Positions 33,667 to 44,993 of a stretch of DNA of 64,000 bases are shown one piece after another (the stretch's first letter is position 1; each line of letters opens with the position of its first letter). The notes under the pieces were generated by a model that was not told the origin of the DNA, searched no databases, and saw nothing but the letters and a program-made list of their open reading frames with translations. Made by a program: the position numbers and the translations under genes. Location: the NCBI GenBank assembly GCA_027605045.1, contig JAQFWX010000003.1, positions 186,001 through 250,000 on the forward strand. The letters run 5' to 3'. The DNA is from Phallus indusiatus (Eukaryota; Basidiomycota; Agaricomycetes; Phallales; Phallaceae).

Positions 33667-34286
33667 ACTGAGTTGGTGTAAATTACTTCACTTCACACAT
33701 GTACAAGCATTGGGCTAATCTAGTTTTAAGATACGGACATAGCCGATTTTCAGCAGACATCTGAAGTTCAAATGACTCGCTAGCTCCGACCTGTACTTGC
33801 AAATCGTGATTGAAAGAGCCTTGCGAAAGAGGTCTTTAACTGGACCAATCCTCTTGCTGACTTAATGTCTGTGCTCTACAATTTTCTATTCAGCACGCAG
33901 CTCTACATCACGCTACGGTTCCCGCTGGTCGTTGACCATACACCTCCTGTCATATCCTTGTACTTTATGCAATACAATCCTCTTAAAAATAGCGTGTGAA
34001 GCTGGGAACATTTCACAAAAACACCCCGCGTTCTCCGTCAGTACATGGTTCGTCGGGCCACGTGTCACTTCCTAGAGCAACATCTGTTCTTATGCGTAGT
34101 CAAACGCACCAAATCTGCCGAATTGCAAGGGGTTGAGGACCCTTTTTTCAGGCTGATCAAGCTCAAGTCATTTTTCCACCGTATAAATGACGCTACTTTC
34201 TGGACTGTCGCGATTCTAAAAGCACCGCCGACTAGACGCATAGGGTTTCTGAGTGTACAAAAGAAAAAACCCAGTCAGCTTCGGGT
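33667..34286. repeat. Intergenic F-box-array 3' module
   Basis: Contains the related block that also follows other copies (for example 44340-44600): a GAGAAAGCCTTGCGAAAGA-like stretch at about 33810-33850, then CACGCAGCTCTACATCACGC. At 34075-34260 it holds module B (AAATCTGCCGAATTGCAAG, then GACGCTAC and GCACCGCCGACTAGACG), seen again at 60730-60860 and, weaker, at 47165-47290 and 56230-56370. No gene. Confidence 0.5.
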
Positions 34287-34302
34287 ATAAATGAGCTGCA
34301 GT

Positions 34303-34512
34303 AAGTCATGAGCCCTACACTATTGATGTCCGTTAGACATCAATGTGCATAAAAGCATTTCCCCACGGGGCCGCCTCGTCCCTCCAATATAATCTCCACT
34401 CAAAGTAGGTTGAAATCCCTACGAACCCTTCTGATGGGACAGGAAAAACTCCAAGTGAGAAACCTCCTGTCCATTCCAACATCCTTCCAAAAAAAAAAAA
34501 AAATAAAATAAA
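34303..34512 (+). mobile_element. SINE-like retroposon with poly(A) tail and target-site duplication
   Basis: A 210-bp insertion ends in A15 (about 34489-34503) followed by TAAAATAAAATAAA. It is flanked by the direct repeat ATAAATGAGCTGCAGT at 34287-34302 and 34513-34528 (16 bp, identical), the hallmark of LINE-machinery retroposition. It has no ORF. Near its 5' end is a perfect hairpin, ATTGATGTC / GACATCAAT (34322-34344, 5-nt loop). GGTTGAAATCC (34408-34418) resembles a Pol III B box. It is either a SINE or a 5'-truncated LINE. It inserted into an array-derived intergenic module. Confidence 0.75.
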
Positions 34513-34528
34513 ATAAATGAGCTGCAGT

Positions 34529-35517
34529 GAGACGGTTTAGGGACGTTCAGCATAAGATGTTCCCGAATTTATAATAACAGCCTCAGTACGCGTAGAGGGG
34601 CATGATACGAGCGTCTAATCTCTCGATTTTCTAACACATGTTTCGAAGTGGGGCGTTTTTCAACCCGAACGGGCTGAAGTATGTGTCCCCAGTGGCTTCC
34701 TCGAGCTCATAGGTGGAGAATAAATACGATTGAAGACCAACTACCGGTGCTGCTGTGAGGCATTCTACCACAGAACGTCTCATCGAGCGGTATCTGAATT
34801 CTTGTGATTCGCCAACCAAAACCATGAACGATGATACATCGAATGACCATGAGGTTGAGTTTCCTGATAATGATTGACCCATTTCGTTTGTTGAAAGGCT
34901 GAACAAGAGAGATTTATGGCGGCTAATAAAGATTCTCGGGAATCAAAAGATGTGCGCAGCAGATAACATGCACCACATGTATTAAGGCGGACAATTTTGG
35001 TAATTAACTCAACTTGACTATCGGCTATAGGATAACGCTAATGTCGTCTTTCTATTACACTTGTTATAGGAGATGTCGCCTACATACGTGCTGTGCAACA
35101 ACGTTTTCTCGCTGTCTTGGCATATCATGTCGCAAAAATCGGAGTAGGTTTATAAACCGAACTGGCTTTATTATCCGTAAAGACCAATTCCTAAATGCGA
35201 TAGTAAAGCTGTGGCAGAGGCTACTATCATTCCTGAGCTTTGTCGAAGAGTGTTCGCGCATTATGTGTTTCATGATTAAGCATCCTTCGCGCCATTTGCC
35301 CCTTGAACGGGATTCGAGATATTCGCGGTAAGCTTTCATTTACTTATAGATGATGCTTCTATAGAAATTAACTTTGCTGTATGAAATGACCATGAGGTAT
35401 GAGGAAACGGGGCATGAACCTGGAAAATTGAACCCCATCCCGGTTCTTCTTTTTAGAATTCGGGGCAGGAGAAGAAGTCGGTGCAGGTAGAAGGGGATTT
35501 GAAACTGGTTTAGGTTA
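34529..35517. other. Intergenic with F-box-array module C
   Basis: About 35184-35270 is the first of four copies of module C (CTAAATGCGATAGTAAAGC through GAGCTTTGTCGAAGAGTG), also at about 47690-47775, 56640-56725 and 63395-63480. About 35280-35345 further matches 63495-63570 (CTTCGCGCCATTTGC, then CGCGGTAAGCT). No gene supported; the 91-codon minus frames at 34631-34906 and 35064-35339 lack other evidence. Confidence 0.45.
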
Positions 35518-35728
35518 ATTTGGTGTTTCGTGGGTTATTGAAAAGAATGCGAGAGGGGAGGTGATGAGTATTAATGTGCCTGTTGGGGCGAGTGGCACTG
35601 TTGTTTTTCCGGGGAGGTTTAATGGGAGGATTGTTGTTGATGAAAAGGAAAGCAATGTGAATGTGAATGCCACTGGTGGTGTTGAGATCAGTGAGGGGAA
35701 GCATGTGGTTGTGGGGTATGCATTTTGA
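35518..35728 (+). pseudogene. C-terminal remnant of a GH78-like alpha-L-rhamnosidase
   Basis: A 69-codon open stretch immediately after an in-frame TAA and ending in TGA reads FGVSWVIEKN, then VMSINVPVGASGTVVFPGRF, NGRIVVDEKE and ISEGKHVVVGYAF. This is the pattern of the C-terminal beta-sandwich of fungal alpha-L-rhamnosidases (SWxIE..xxxINVPxGxxGTVxFP). Nothing resembling the catalytic (alpha/alpha)6 barrel precedes it, so it is a stranded fragment. Assignment is from pattern memory only. Confidence 0.45.
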
Positions 35729-36712
35729 GTGTGTGTTTTGATATTTTGTTTTTGTTTTTGTTTGTTGCATTTGTATTTGATTTGAACTTTTTCCTGAGCG
35801 CGATGTGAGCGTATATATGTACGCAAACCTTTGGAAAGTGGATCCTCGCACGATGCCAGCTAATAATCCCAACCAGTAGTATGATCTTTCTCAGCTCCAG
35901 CATTCCTATCAAGACTTGGCGCCGACCTCTGGAGGGCTATGCAGAAGTATGTAGATCAGTAACCATCAATCAGCGATGCCATTTGATTTACTCGTGCATA
36001 CTGACAGATGGCCGCAACTATTTATTTATTATTTCATTTATATAACGACTGCTGGCCAACCATAGCAAATGTTTTGTCTACAGGTTGTATGTATTAGTTC
36101 AACTTCGAGCGGAAATTCTCACCCCATGCGTATTTATAGAACACATTCCCGGTTTCCTTTGAACACATGAAGACATGAATGCACGGGTACACGACAACTT
36201 GAAGCTTAACTTAGTGCTACACACGCACGAGTATCAGCGTCAGCTTTCTTTTCTAACCGTATTTAAGATATTTTGGCTGACCTGTTTCTAAAGAATTTCA
36301 TTCACGGAGTTCAAGAGGTTTTAGTAGCAACAAACCGCTGCGATCGCTGCCTTCTTTTGCCTACATACATCAAATTCTTTCATCGCCTCCTCACGTTGAT
36401 GTATCAAAGCAAAAATATCCATACGACTGAACGGCATTTTTCAGGATTTCCCACCAGCCACTCAGGCCGGTAAGCACCATATCAATATATAACTCTTAAT
36501 CATATACACTAACCGGAGTTTTTTTTCTTTTAACTCAGACTCAACTGAGATCTTGTCTCTTCAACGTTTGCGCCGTGAGAGCCACAAACATGGCAACCTT
36601 GATCCAATCCGATTATGATCTTTGATTATTATTCAGGCACTTCGATGTCCCCCCATCTCATCTCTTTCTCTTTGCGACTGTTAAATAGACTATCATGGTT
36701 GATTAATGAAAC
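35729..36712. other. Intergenic, nothing recognised
   Basis: Unassigned sequence upstream of the DUF6533 gene. A 66-codon plus frame (36273-36473) shows no domain. No repeat relation to the F-box array was noticed. Confidence 0.45.
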
Positions 36713-38858
36713 ATGTTTTCAGTCCTCGATATCATTTTAATTAGCCAGACGTATAGAGTAAGTTTTCTCCCCGCCCTGAAAACATCTTCTTTTGACATTC
36801 TCGCGTGTCATTTCGGTCTCGTAGTACTGCAATGGTGTGTAGGTTCAATGCCATTTTACTTCTATTAGTTGCTAACGTCCCAGAAAAGTTGCAAGTTTTG
36901 CTATAGCTGTAAGTTATCTCAGATCCCAGTTCAATTCCATTCCATTCCTTCTAATCACGACGCAGGTTACAGACTACTTTATCTGTCTTCCCCAGGAAGT
37001 CGAGCTCATTTGGCCTACACGATGGAGTGCAGGAAAAATTTTGTACATCTTAACCCGATACTCAGCGTTCACAGATAGCGTCTTAAATTTATATCGTACG
37101 TAAATCAATGTTGAGGTACCTTAACTACGATGTCTGATCATTTGTATATATATTACTTTACGACTAGTCGCCTCCCGAATCACTCGACTTCAAGCTGTCA
37201 GCGTGTTTTCACAGCATCGGCATGTATATATGCTCGCTTATTAGTACATTGACACTCTCAGACTCACTGCATCTTATAAAGGGCTTGTCATCTTCGGAAT
37301 GTTCTTTTCAGAAAGTAACATCATTCCTTTCCTTTGATACAGTACCAACAGCTCATATATGTATTGCCCGATCTGAAGCTGTTCTAGTCTTCCGAACGTG
37401 GGCTGTCTGGGAACAAAACCTCAAGTTATTTATCATTCTACTTATCATTTTATTTTCGGGTATCATTGTCTCTCTCGTATTCGCGCGCATCAGTCTGGCG
37501 CGTGTTGCATGTATGTGCTGTATTATCCTCAAGCTGGGCCTTTCTTTTTCAGGCACTGTCTCACAACACTGATCTCTCCTTTCAACAGTCGGTACAACAG
37601 CAGAAGGTTACCCACCCGGATGCTGGCTCGTCTCATTTGTAAATCCGATAATTATAATAGGTTATATCGTTATTCTTTCTTTTGAAACCAGTAAGCTTGA
37701 GCATTCTTGTCGAAAAGTCCTTTTTAAATCTTACAATAACAACCCTTTTCAAATAGCTATTCTTGTGCTCACTCTTTACAAATGCCGACAAGCTAGTGCG
37801 TTGTTATCCCTAGTATTATATCTTTTCTAGAACGAGACTAACCCTCCTATTTTTCTAAAATTAGTGATAACGAAGAGATCAAAGTTACTTGTAACATTGC
37901 ATAGAGACGGTAATTTACCAACCAAAAGTCAACTTCCCAGTAATACTGACAATTGGTCGTATCCAGCTATTTTGTATTGCTTTTTTATCGCTGGTATGAA
38001 ACACTGCTCTATACGTTATTAACGAGCATGGATCTCATTTTTTCCCCTCCAAATCAAGTTTGGTCGCTCGCTAACATCATCAATCAAGTCATACCAGTAC
38101 GTTTTACTAATAGTTTTACCATAAACTCTATACCTAACTTCTTTTTGACAGTCAGCAAATGCACCCTCATTCGAAGAGCAAGTCCCTCCTCTTCTTTTCA
38201 TTTGTTGTGGCACCTCATCTAATCAACCTCCTTTTTTTATAGATTGCAGCGCGTTATTCATTCAGTGTTGACCGCTCGAATTCTGCTCAACCTCCGACAA
38301 GCCGTCCACGCGAGCCTCGAAGCAAAACTGTCGTCACAGAGTACGTTATCGTTATCTTGGGAACCCAGTGCCGTTGCTGGTATCAACGCCAACAGTGCAA
38401 ACCATGATCAAGAAAGAACCCAAGGGGGAGACGGTGCATCATCATCAGTGATACAGGAAAGAAACTCAACCCAATTCAACAAAAAACGAAACGCGACGTC
38501 AGAATCAAGGTCAAAATCAAGGTTGACGTTCATCCGGAGATACCAATGGAACGTCACTGGCACATCAAGCGCAAGCGGATCAGGATCAAATTCATCTCAA
38601 CTTGCTGGTAATACGGGTATTATTAGCAATGGTCTGGTTAGAAGATATTTAAGCATGGTTTTGGATTTGGATGAAGAGAGTTGGGCGCATGATGAGGAGA
38701 GTGCGAGGTGGACTGAGAATGGGGATCCGGAGTTGTCCATCGAGACGATGGCCCCGCCGCCCCCGAACGGGAGTGAAGGGAGTTTGGGTGAGGGCCCGAA
38801 TGGGAGAGGAAGGGGTAGTGGGAATCGGGCAACAGAGGCTGATGTTCAGATTGTGTAG
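36713..38858 (+). CDS. DUF6533 family seven-transmembrane-like protein
   Basis: A multi-exon gene. Early exons 36713-36757, 36825-36834 (10 nt), 36889-36908 and 36966-37095 join to MFSVLDIILISQTYRYCNVA..SFAIAVTDYFICLPQEVELIWPT, the DUF6533 signature (..YDxxxTFxxEVELIW). Later parts show SEAVLVFRTWAVWEQNLKLF (about 37366-37425), a long hydrophobic run, GYPPGCWLVSF, IIIIGYIVILSFET, VLTLYKCRQA, KRSKLLVTLHRDG and, in the last exon, QRVIHSVLTARILLNLRQA plus a Ser/Asn-rich cytosolic tail ending QIV. Exon boundaries between 37096 and 38240 are not fully resolved. Such proteins are common expanded membrane proteins of agaricomycetes with no known function. Confidence 0.75.
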
Positions 38859-39923
38859 TGTACGTTTTGTATTCTGGCTTGGAATTTGTGTGATTGAACT
38901 GTATATTAGTATGTACATGGACACATATCATTATTTTTATTACTAGAATCAGCGCAGTACAATCTCGCGAGAAAAAACTGGAATAACTTGAGTGACAGTT
39001 ATTGCTTTTTGCTGTTTTTCTCGTATCTGTTCTTCTTTGAGATCTTTGAGGACAACAAATAATTGAATAAATGATTGCTTAAATCGATGCAATGGAAACG
39101 AATGACTTCGAGATACGAGAAGCCAAGTTGAGGTTTGGTGCCAACTCGTTACTGGAACTTTGCGTGGAGAGTTTCAATAAAAAAAGGATGCCGCTTAGCG
39201 ACTCGGCAAGCGTCTCAGCTTACTACCCAACAGCTTCCGGAATCCGGCGCCATGACTCTCACCAGCATCACTATCTTCCTGGCTTGAATTTGAATTAGAC
39301 CCGTCTTTCTTTCTTTCTTTTTTTGGAAGGAACTCCTCTACAGATTATCTCCGTGTATACGACACCATCACTATAGACCCAGACATTGGTATAAGAGATT
39401 CGAAAACGGAACTGCATCATCGAATGGGCGATGATGGTGTTGGTATTCGTTCTTTGCTAGACCTAAATTTGTTAACGTTACTGAGGTTACACACCTCCCG
39501 AGCCACATGTATCACCGAAAAAACTCCAAATGAGCCGAAACTTACATACTCTCACATTGCACAACACACTCATAGTACATCTGTCCCAGATCCAAAAGCA
39601 CTTCATGGGTTTGCATGAAGATACCTCACTGACCAGTGACGATAGTGCCTGAAGCACTGTCTGTCGAATAGTGATGGAAGAGATAACTTATGATGGGGCA
39701 ATAAGTATCTCTCCACGTCTTGCCGGCACACCCGGGCCTTCGTGGTGTGTTCGTTTTTACTCAAATACGTTTCATGTTACGTGCATTCTCATCAGACGCA
39801 GTTACTTTAGCTCGTCCTTATGGTATGTATATTTAATGTGAACTAACATAATCGAGAGATGACACAATTGATTCGGTCACAAACCGATAAAAAAGCTCAT
39901 TCTGAATTTAGTTGCTAGCTGCT
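38859..39923. other. Intergenic, nothing recognised
   Basis: Convergent 3' ends of the DUF6533 and hydrolase genes. The open frames at 39092-39298 and 39424-39618 have no support. Confidence 0.45.
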
Positions 39924-41258
39924 TTATAATTTGGCCAAACGCTCTTCTCGTGCATTCATAACCAAGAGTGTTTGAGCTACTTTCTCTGCAAGCATTTTAG
40001 GCGCAAGCTGGGAAGCTTTTGCAACCAATAATGAATTGTAAGCTGAGTAGGATTTCGAAAAGCACACACACACGTACCATATGCCCCCCTGTCAGCCAAG
40101 TGACACTACCATGAGGAGTTCTTTTCACGGACTCCATTTGAAAGGGTTTCATAACTCTAAATGTTTTGTCGTCTTTTGCCAAGAAGAGATGGATTGGTAT
40201 TTTACCCTCCCGACATATGTCCACAAAAATATGTATAGGGGGTCCTGTAAAATTATCGGGTTTCGAATAGAACGCCTGATCATATATGCAGCGTGAATAT
40301 ACCTGGAATGATTTGAACGAAAGAAAGAATTAGACCTGTTCCTGGCTCTTCGAGCATGCTAAAGTGACTCTTCCATCACTGTCAGCCCCACGTAATCCGT
40401 ACCTCTAGCATGTTTGTCATTATAAAGATACATTTCTTTATCGTAACTGTCATACTACTCACAACGAACAATTCCACGAGGTTCGGGTCCCATTTCGTGT
40501 AAGCGGGATGGTTCAAAAGCTCCTGGCGAGCGACAGCTCTACTGGGCCAACTGTCCTTTTTCTTCTTCGCCAACCGCAAAAGAAAGATACGGGGTGCAGT
40601 CGAAAGGTCTTCGCTTAAAGGGATAGCCGGATCGAGAAGGATCAATGCACGAAAAGCCGAGGGTGGTTTCATTTGGTGTAACAACATCCTACATAGTAGT
40701 ATGTCGCGTCAAACACATGCATATCCATGCCATTTATACTGACAAACTTAATGCACTGGCAGAATGTCCTATCCCAATTAATTTCCTTGAACGGAATTCG
40801 ACTCCGTGGCTGTCGCTATATAGAAACGAATAAACCGCTCTGGCATACTCGAAAGGAGACCCTGTAAAATATAATCATCCCCATTATCTCATAAGCTGGA
40901 CAGATTTACTCCAGAATAACCATACAGTAAGATTTGAATTCGTCAGACGAGAGGACTGCCTGGTTGAGAGATGAACTTCTTCCGCAATTTGGAACATCTG
41001 GAGAAGGATAACGTCAATCCGAACCAGGTTTGAACACCGATTGAAGTCAAGAAGCGTACCAATACACCGGACATCTCTAATGGGAAGAGACGAAGCCTGT
41101 GTATCGTTGAGAAGAGCCAATACAAATGAGTCAAAAGTTTCTTTGTGTAGGTTCATTGCATGGAGTAGAACAAGTGTGTAGCCATTGACCATAGATTGAG
41201 CTGGATTATACTCTAGAGCTTCAACGTGAAAAGTGTTGGAATTATGTGTGCAATCTCA
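39924..41258 (-). CDS. Alpha/beta hydrolase-fold protein (5' end and some exons uncertain)
   Basis: Coding blocks in order on the minus strand: NTFHVEALEYNPAQSMVNGY, TLVLLHAMNLHKETFD (oxyanion-hole region, about 41130-41240); SPFEYARAVYSFLYSDSHG, KLIGIGHSASALSL (nucleophile elbow GHSAS, about 40755-40860); MLLHQMKPPSAFRALILLDP, RLAKKKKDSWPSRAVARQEL, LLNHPAYTKWDPNLVELFVV (40440-40690); IPIHLFLAKDDKTFRVM, SVTWLTGGHM with the putative catalytic Asp and His (40078-40215); and LVAKASQLAPKMLAEKVAQT ending at 39924. Pattern and spacing fit the fungal hydrolase family related to peroxisomal Lpx1. The first exon was not found, and the last junction (GGHM to LLVAK) is out of phase by one with the only visible acceptor, so the gene may be damaged. 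Confidence 0.6.
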
Positions 41259-41850
41259 CATGACTCGTTATATTTAGTTATACTCTTCCTTTAGGTCTGA
41301 TTAAGATCAGTACTGATATTAGATATCCCGCATAGTAGTTTCCTTATGCACGGACCATATCAGATAGTATATAGTATTCAACCTGTAATTATACTTCTCC
41401 TCATCAGGTTATACTACAGTACGCCTCCTATCTAGAGATCTCTGAGTCGCTACACTACTACTCAGACATTAAGTCTTCATAGACTCGTCGAAGTATAAGC
41501 TGACTTCCAACAAAAAGGACAGTGGATAGAAGGACCGACGACGACGTAACGCTTCTGGATGGCTTGTGTTTGGGGAAAATAGAGGTATGAACAGGACCAC
41601 GATTAAATACAGAGTCACCGCTAATGTGGTTTCGTAAATGTTTTGTGGTTTTCAGCGATTCAGATCAATCATAAACAGCTAGTGCTGCTAGTCGGCATGA
41701 TACGTCAATGTGGTATGAATCAACACATGTAATCAATAAACATGTCTGTTCAATAAATCAATAATAGATAAATCAATTATCACCATCGCAAGATATGTAC
41801 CTTCCCTTTCGAAGTTTAAAACCCGCATTCTTTAAATCACGTTTTTATAA
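41259..41850. other. Intergenic, nothing recognised
   Basis: AT-rich sequence without coding or array-module similarity that I could see. Confidence 0.4.
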
Positions 41851-42246
41851 TTACAGCAGTTTCCATTACGTAAGGCCGGCGCTCGTTTTCTCAAAATATT
41901 CGTCAAAACCTTGCGAACGCGATAGCTCGTCCATTTTTGAAGATTTCAGCTTACTGTTTCTTTATGATATGTCCATAAATATTATACCTAGTGCACTATC
42001 TAATTTTTATGAGCTAATTTGAGGTTCCTTTGATTGTTGTTTTTTTGGGGGAAAGAGTCAAAATTTGAAATACACATTGACAAGCTTAATAAAGTATACG
42101 GTGCACTAGATCTAATATTTATGAACATATCTTAAAGAAACAGTAAGTCAAAATCTTCAAAATTGCATGAGCTATCGCGTTCGCAAGGTTTCGACGAATA
42201 TTTTGAAAAAACGAGCGCCGGCCTTACGTAATGAAAACTGCTGTAA
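41851..42246. repeat. 396-bp inverted-repeat (foldback/MITE-like) element
   Basis: Arms 41851-41996 and 42101-42246 (146 nt each) are reverse complements, with about 13 mismatches by eye (about 90% identity), around a 104-bp AT-rich spacer. Outer ends are TTACAGCAGT; inner ends are GTGCAC. Shared cores include CATTACGTAAGGCCGGCGCT and CTTGCGAACGCGATAGCTC. No ORF and no obvious target-site duplication. RNA from either strand would fold into a long hairpin. A non-autonomous DNA transposon or an inverted local duplication are the main readings. Confidence 0.85.
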
Positions 42247-42669
42247 ACAAGAAGCTTTCTACTTCCAGAATTCATCGCGCCACACAGAGCCATGTTTTAG
42301 CCTGCTCTAGCCAATCAGTCATAGCTATGATGAATCCTGTCAATGTTAGCATCTTGAAGAAGAATTTCTTCTTACCCGATGCCACAGCTCCGGTTTTCAA
42401 GTTTAAACTATCGGACCCGCCCGGATGGACTATAAAATAATTTCACAAAACGAACCACCAGAGTATTTTACTGGCTGATAGAATGACTTGCCCCTTGTAA
42501 ATGCAAAAAAAAATGGAAACATGCCGTCCAATGATCAATCTCATCTGTTAAGTCTGGTCACCATCATAATAACTTACATGCGAACAGATGGATGTGTGAG
42601 TTCGATCTCATAGCTTTTCACTTTTATCTACCACTAATGTACGAAAGTCGACATTCTGGTCATTACAAC
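42247..42669. other. Junction region upstream of truncated F-box copy
   Basis: Sequence between the inverted repeat and the point near 42670 where F-box paralogy resumes. A 69-codon plus frame (42231-42440) overlaps the repeat arm and is unsupported. Confidence 0.4.
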
Positions 42670-44010
42670 GTGCACAACCGAATCCGAGTGCAGTTTCAGA
42701 TCGCCACCTTCAAGGGATTCCGTCACCAGAGATGACCGTCTGGATGGTACTTTTGAAGCCTTCATTCAAGCTCTTTCTAAAATGGTCAATATGAGGGCCC
42801 TCAGATTCGACATACTGAATAGAAACGACGAAGAGTTTAATCTTATTTCTGAGGCAATCGGGAAAGCGGGTTGCGATTTGGAGGAGTTAGGAGTGTTCTT
42901 CAAACGCTCAAACAGAGCCCTTCAAGAATACTTTAAAAACGACAAAGTATCGAAAGACTCGAAAAAATTTTCGGTAAGCTGCCATTGAGCAATGAGCAAA
43001 ATGCCTTTGCTAATCTTTACTAATCTTGTGATGCAGCTATTTTGTGATTATTTACCGTCCCTTCGGAAGTATAGTTTCAAGACTGAATATGATACCCGCC
43101 CCGTTTTGCAAATGATTTTGAACGCGCCTAACCTTACCCACATATACGTGGTTTTGAGACATTCCCATACGTTTATTTCAGGGTATTGGCCAAACCTTCA
43201 ACAACTCGGCTTCCATTGTCCGCCGCCGAACCTTCCTACGACTGAAGAATACATACCCCATTTGCAGAAATTTCTCCACCGTCATTCGAAACTTATTGTC
43301 TTATCAACCAGCAACATTTTGCATACTGGATGGGCAGTTGAATCCGATGATTTCCTTCCGAATCTAACATCTTACTCCACCAGAGGAAATTCGTGTTCTC
43401 CTATCATCACGGCTAATATTGCTGCACGTCTCGTGCATTTGACAATGAACCATCGATTGTACTTCTACCTATCAGAACGTAGACTTATCCTATCCAATTT
43501 GAAATCCTGTGTTTTCTGGGATGTCCGCCCCGAGGAATCGACTCATCATCTTGTTGATATGGTCCCCAATATTCAAAATCTTTTTATAACCTTTGAACGT
43601 GTCCAGGTCAAAGAGCATTTTATCGCACAAGGCGTGCGCTCGCGCATGACCCTCGATGCGGTATGGGACTACTGATAAAAAATTCATTTCATTCATTTAT
43701 GTTTCAGTGTCGTACTAACACATGGCATTTACAGGTTATGAGGCATGTCGCTTTTTACGCAAATTTCAAAAACCTACGTGTTCTTATAGGTCCTTTTCGT
43801 AATACACTTATGGATAAACACCTTCTTTCCAAAGCCTTGTATGAATTCCCTAGGCTTCTGTACACCGAATTGAGACTTCGTAATGGCACACTCAAGTTTT
43901 GTCATCTGAAGCGGGATGATATCGCCAAGGTGATGATATATGAATACGAGACGACGGGCATACTCAAGGAATGTAATGTTTCCTCTTGGAGCAGCCTTTA
44001 CAATTTATAG
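42670..44010 (+). pseudogene. F-box family copy 9, 5'-truncated (F-box missing)
   Basis: Paralogy to copy 12 begins about 42670 (AACCGAATCCGAGTGCAGTT), in mid exon 1. The F-box and start codon are absent. The remaining exon 1 (to 42973: FEAFIQALSKMVNMRALRFD), exon 2 (43037-43660: LNAPNLTHIYVVLRH, ISGYWPNLQQLGFH) and exon 3 (43735-44010: KNLRVLIGPFRNTLMDKHL, SSWSSLYNL) are intact and in phase. Without the Skp1-binding domain it cannot act as an SCF adaptor. It could survive only as a leucine-rich fragment from the internal ATG at 42782. Numbered 9 by array position; position 8 was considered and not supported. Confidence 0.75.
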
Positions 44011-44993
44011 ACATCGTGGTGAGTTAGTTATATCGCTTCACTTCCTATGCACACCAACAATGAAGCTACTTTGGTTTAAATGACAAACAGATAGAGACGA
44101 TACTTGATTGGGATCCGCATGATCTGTAGAACCGTCGTTGACTGGCCACTGGAAAAACCGCGCAGGAATTAATCGTAGCACCGGACTAGACTCGGACATA
44201 ATCGGTAAAGTTCGTTATATCACATATGTACAAGCATTGCAGCTAATATAGTTTGAAATACGAACAGATAAAGGAGGCTGGTATTGGTTTCTAGCGGTGG
44301 TTCAAACAACTCGTCAGCTCGAACCTATTTATTAGGAGTTTTCGTTGTCCAACGATCAACTGGTACTCGCAAGTCATGACCGAGAAAGCCTTGCGAAAGA
44401 CATCTTGGGGTCGAGCAATCCTCTCTTTGCATTGTTTCATTTTGTTTTTGTCTCACTATCTGTGCTCTCGCTCTCTCCAAGTTTTAATTTCGTACACAGC
44501 ACCCTATCATGCTACGGTTCCGGCTCTATGGTTGTTGATTATACTCCTTCCTGCGGTATCCTCGTCTTGTATGCAATACGATTTTTTAAAGTGAAAACTA
44601 AAGGAAAATATCTCATTCCGACCTTTGTGTTAGTGCGAGACCGTTCGATGTTGTATTAGTCGTTAGGCAAGGCTAGTGCACATTGCTGCCAGTCGCGTAT
44701 TCAACTTTACGACCCCGGCCTCCGAATGATCGAGTTTCATCGTCATTTGCACCTCCAATGGGACTTAAGATCTTAAGAGTTTCGCGTCGTTCTCAGTAAG
44801 CTCTAATTTTTTTATGATGCATTCAGAAAACCAACTATACTCATGTTGTCAGTCACCTTATGGGATACCGCGGGGAGACCTCATTTGAATGGGAATCACG
44901 AAATAAGCAAATACTTACAAACAAAACAAATAGATCAAACGCTTACTTTATCCTCGCTCTTGTAACGCTGGTCTTCCCACAGCGCTGTGGAGG
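44011..44993. repeat. Intergenic F-box-array modules
   Basis: Opens with the conserved post-stop sequence (GTGAGTTAGTTATAT, then CTTCACTTCCTATGCACAC) shared with copies 10-12. It carries the 3' block at 44340-44600 whose 104-codon open frame is the only one among its paralogous copies, hence probably chance. A TTTCGCGTCGTTCTCAGTAA-type end at about 44785-44810 resembles 35320-35335 and 63550-63570. Confidence 0.5.

Noticed and set aside
34631..35339. Two 91-codon minus-strand ORFs as genes
   Set aside because: No splice context or domain. The second overlaps repeated module C and is treated there.
38638..38946. Overlapping 91-97-codon frames on both strands at the DUF6533 3' end
   Set aside because: Caused by GGA/GAG-biased composition of the last exon. 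Only the frame continuous with QRVIHSVLTARILLNLRQA is supported.
40884..41192. F-box copy 8 on the minus strand
   Set aside because: The frame reads as the N-terminal part of an alpha/beta hydrolase (LLHAMNLHKETF), not as F-box family sequence.
44345..44659. 104-codon plus-strand ORF downstream of F-box copy 9
   Set aside because: It lies in a 3' flanking block repeated after other F-box copies, and the frame is not conserved in those copies.
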